From Patagioenas fasciata (lineage: Eukaryota; Chordata; Aves; Columbiformes; Columbidae): a DNA stretch of 64,000 nucleotides. Shown in pieces: positions 60,357-64,000 of the stretch (position 1 is its first letter; each line of letters starts with the position of its first letter). Under the pieces are notes generated by a model. The model saw only the letters and a list, made by a program, of their open reading frames with translations, ran no database searches and was not told where the DNA came from. The stretch spans positions 37,647,501 to 37,711,500 of the forward strand of contig NC_092526.1 in the NCBI RefSeq assembly GCF_037038585.1, written 5' to 3'. Made by a program: the position numbers and the translations under genes.

Positions 60357-63300
60357 ACTCTTTATACAACTTCAGCAAGAGAAACTGAGACATCAGTGTT
60401 CTATTTGTCCAGTTTTTAGCTATGAGTGCAAGCTGTGACTTGATAACTAACTTTTCTCTTTGTACTCACACAAAATTTTCATCTTAGAAAGACTACATTT
60501 TTTCTTCTCCCTGTTCTACTGACTTTTCACTTAAATATCTGCTATTTTGAAAATTACTTCATCTACCATAACACTCATGCCTGAATCTCAGCACACTCTG
60601 CAACTCATAGCTCTGATCGTACAAAGATTTATGCTTGCGCATAATCTGGAGTATGAAAAGCAGTGTCATCAGCTTCAGTGAAATGACCCACGTACCTCAA
60701 GTTAAGTACCTGTGTAAAACTTTCAAGGAGTCCTAAATCTCTGGCAAGGAAGTGCTGCAGGTGCCTTGGTGAAATGCAGCCTCAGCTGGTTGGACCTGGT
60801 ACCTGCCACACGGCCACAGAGCAGCTCGGGTGTTACCAACAGCAAGCGAACGGCTCCGAGATGAGACAAAACCGCCTGAGCAACTTCAGCAACAAACATG
60901 CAGTTGCCTAAGCTGAAACTCGTCGAGACAACATGGGACTTGTCTCTCGCTCCTCTGTCTCTACAAGTGAAGATAATGCGCATTTGAGAAAGAATCAGTT
61001 TAAACCCAGTGATGCTTTTTTCTACAAGACAGCATATAGCTGTTAGTTTGCTTTTCTTTAAAAAAAGTCACCTTACCAATTCTGATCCGGCCTGATCGTG
61101 CATGATCTCCTAATATCAAATCACATCTGCGGTGGGGATGACTTTGTAGATACAAAGAAGAGGAACACTCAACATACAAACGCATAATCATATATAGTCT
61201 TAAAGCCTTTATTTTAATGCAAAATAAACCAGGTAAAATTTATATAGCCATATGTAACAAAAGATCAAAAACTTCGAAGTGGTACTAGGAAAAAAACCTC
61301 TCAAATTGTGTGTTGAATTTCTCCCCCAAATCAATCATGCATGACTTTGAAATCAGCTTCACTTAAACACACAGGTACTGTCAGGGTCACAAACACCTCT
61401 CTCTCCCCCACAACAACAGAACAGTGTCTTATAAAGCCTTCTCTTCCATGCAGAGATAGTGAACAGTGCTTCCAATTTGCACATAAGGCTTCGAGGCTCT
61501 GCAGAACAAGCCGGGGGGAGAGCAGAGGTGCAGGGCGATTTGGAAGTGCAAAGCAGCCCCTGCTGGGAGCAGTGTCAGGATGTGGCCCTGGCAGAGCAGC
61601 GGGCAGGATTCACTCACAGCACCGACTCTCATAAACACATCTGTGACGGCTGGGAGAGGAGGAGGTAGCACAATTCATCTGTAAAAAAATTAGGCAGCAT
61701 GTGAAGCTATTTCTAGATCAGGAAGCTGGAGTGAATTGGAATTCAGGGCTGCATGCACTTTTCAAGGCAGAAGCCTTTTTTTTTAATGCTTAGTTACCCT
61801 TTTTTTTTTCCCACAAAGGGCAATGGATATTTCTTTATCCATCCGAGGGGTGACTTCTGCACCACAATGCATCACAGTGGTAATGTCTGCTTGCAGGCCA
61901 AGATCATGGCTCACTAGTGGGTGGTCACTCAGAAAATCCACAGGCTCTTTTTCTACCTCTTAATCTTTCAGCCGCTGGGCCCACGCCAGAAGCAGCACAA
62001 GAAACCAGAGCTTCCAGCCCTTGTCCCCCGTGTCCCCTCTCCTGCTCCTGTGTACGGCACGCTGCTCCTGCGGCAAACCCCAGCACTGGACTGGCACGTT
62101 TTGGATAAGGGAGCGCGAGGCAATTACGTGTCAAGAGCGTTTCAGGCTCACGATTTTCCCAAACATATGGACATATGGGGAAAAGAACAACTTGTTACTT
62201 AACGGCTCTTTTGGATTTTGCAAGTGTGTATTTTCAACCGTCAGTTGTAGCACCTCGTGAATTCTGCACGGTACATATTTTTCCACAATATGGTGCTAAA
62301 ATCATACATTTTACACTGCAGAGAAGCTGACTATATATACTGTAGTTACACATTATGCTTTTTGAAAATACCGTACCTCTACCAGATATTAAACCAGCTA
62401 ATGGCAATTTTCTCCCAGAACAATGGCACCAGAGACTGAAGAGATGCTCTGCAATACTTTTTGGTCTTGTTCCCTCAGCTAGGTCGCCTGTTCTTCTTCC
62501 TTAGCTCCTCACCTGTAGGATGCATCCAGGTATTATACTTGTAGCACTTCTTTTTTCTCTTTTGGAGAAGCTCTGTACTGATCTAACAGTAGAAGCATCA
62601 TTTAATAACCTGTTGGGTAAGATTAACAGCTCAGGTGGTGTTCGTTTGATCTGTCTGCCTCGAACAAGTGGAGCCGATGCAGTCACGGGGAGCTGTTAAG
62701 GAGGGATTCAGGTTACGGGGAGACAATTGCGCAGGTCCTTCCAAGGCTATAAATAACCCAGGAGCTGTTTCCATCCAGATTTTATTTGGCCCTGGCTCTT
62801 GAAATACTGTAAATAAACTCTGTTCACTGTGCTGTGATGCCATTTGAAGGGTTAGTTGAGAGTGATTTATAAAGGCAGTAGCTTATATTCAGAGCTGCTC
62901 CTAATTGTGGCCTGGCTTGATAAAGCCACTGTCGCAAACGTATTAGTTTCTTTACAGCTGGATCAAATGTATCACTGGTTATATTTCAAGGAGGGAAAGG
63001 AAAGTATTTTAATTTGTTTTCGCTTCACTTTCAGCACGCCTTCATAACACCAGCGGCTACCCTGTGGCTGCCAAGTCCCGGCTGAGTATCCTACAGCATC
63101 TAAAACTCTCTGAGAGAAGTACAAGGCTGCGTACAGCACGTACGCGACAGGCAGAGTTTCCTTGGGGAACGCGGCTTATTTACAGAGGGTGCCGAGAGAC
63201 ATCCAGCTTTACACCCAATGCTCCCTCCAGAGGTTTTTCCCTCCTACATTACTAGGGAAGAGGGCAGAAAGAAATGGAACAAGAACCAAACACGCTTCGT

Positions 63301-64000
63301 AATCGGCTGCATTCCTCTCCCTCTCTCCCTCCCACCAATGCTTCCTCCTGACTGGATTTAGCGCTGCGCCGGCCCCTGCCCCAGGGAGCCCAGCCCTGTA
63401 TCTGGATCGCCAAGATGTTCTTCTGCCCCCTTGACAAAGCTGTTTCCTCTGCCCTGCTTCCCAGCTGGGAGAGATGGGTGTGAACGCAGATGCTCCATAC
63501 AGCTGCAAGTGCCCCCGGGTTCCAGTCTCTCACCAGGGACAGCAGCACAGAAATGTTGGCTGGGGTTAAATGCTACTTCTCGTCGGGGCCGTTCCCCACC
63601 GATGTTGCTTCAGGAAAGCAGCGGTGCACAGATCCATCCTGCCCCGCATCTTACGCACCTCTAACGAGCCCTTTTCCCAGGGATATCCGCTAAAGAGACA
63701 CACTCCTAGCAGGACAAACCTTCCCGGTGATATTTAATACCTGGGAGGTGACCTATGTGATTTCAATCTGTCACATACCGAAGGTGTCAAAAAGACATCA
63801 AAGAAATCCTTGGCCAGGTCGTAGTCTCTCCCTGATGAGAGGAGCCCAAGCAGCTTAGTAACGTTCCCGAAAGGCAGAAGTCAAGGAATTAAGGCCACTT
63901 AACTTCAGAAAATATATAGAGAGCGGGCAGACTCCCCCATGGCTCTGCTGCACTGCTGGTCCCCTCTCCATCCCGCACCTCTCCTTGTCGCTCTAGTTGT

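Larger units (their letters stand above)
42301..64000. other. Upstream, apparently intergenic region
   Basis: No gene can be supported in these 21.7 kb. Open frames are short or lie in simple or GC-rich sequence, and none shows a known domain or paired splice sites in a consistent frame. The region holds the CR1 copy, T runs, a purine tract, a possible ancient repeat and AT-rich blocks such as 45120-45270 and 57890-58700. A TATA-like GTATAAATAG lies near 43472. In other vertebrates the neighbour on this side of NRP2 is PARD3B, but I see none of its coding sequence here. Confidence 0.75.

Noticed and set aside
61000..64000. 3' end of PARD3B, the usual upstream neighbour
   Set aside because: No peptide or exon pattern that I can tie to PARD3B is visible, so the call is not made.
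1..64000. CRISPR array, tRNA, rRNA, prophage or bacterial-type operon
   Set aside because: No regularly spaced direct repeats, no cloverleaf or rRNA motifs, and gene structure is eukaryotic throughout.

Overview
The window is nuclear DNA from a vertebrate, most likely a bird. It has intron-split genes with GT-AG boundaries, one CpG-island promoter, a 5'-truncated CR1 retroposon at about 59871-60356, a few weak MIR-like fragments, simple repeats, and otherwise little interspersed repeat. I cannot assign a species.

Only one protein-coding gene can be supported: the 5' part of neuropilin-2 (NRP2) on the minus strand. Seven coding exons were placed to the base from their splice sites: 41717-41645, 31458-31281, 15460-15279, 11432-11202, 10820-10665, 8867-8698 and 7641-7486. 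All six junctions inside the window keep the reading frame. Together they give 1146 nt, or 382 residues: signal peptide, CUB1 (a1), CUB2 (a2) and about two thirds of the first F5/8-type (b1) domain. The rest of b1, then b2, MAM, the membrane segment and the cytoplasmic tail must lie beyond position 1, because intron 7 fills 7485-1 and shows no further exon.

Layout: 1-7485 is intron 7 (open end). 7486-15460 is an exon-dense part with exons 7 to 3. 15461-31280 is intron 2 (15.8 kb). 31281-31458 is exon 2. 31459-41644 is intron 1 (10.2 kb). 41645-41717 is the exon 1 coding part. About 41100-42270 is the CpG island, with Sp/KLF-type GC boxes in tandem. 42300-64000 is upstream, apparently intergenic DNA in which I find no gene, only the CR1 copy, simple repeats and AT-rich blocks that may be regulatory.

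NRP2 is a cell-surface co-receptor for class 3 semaphorins (through a1/a2) and VEGF family ligands (through b1). Everything in this window either encodes its ligand-binding half or could regulate its expression. No new multigene system is present. The most unusual items are a perfect 28-bp sequence found in two different introns, a UG repeat 10 nt from the exon 6 acceptor, tandem GC boxes in the promoter, and several compact inverted repeats made of transcription-factor-like half-sites.
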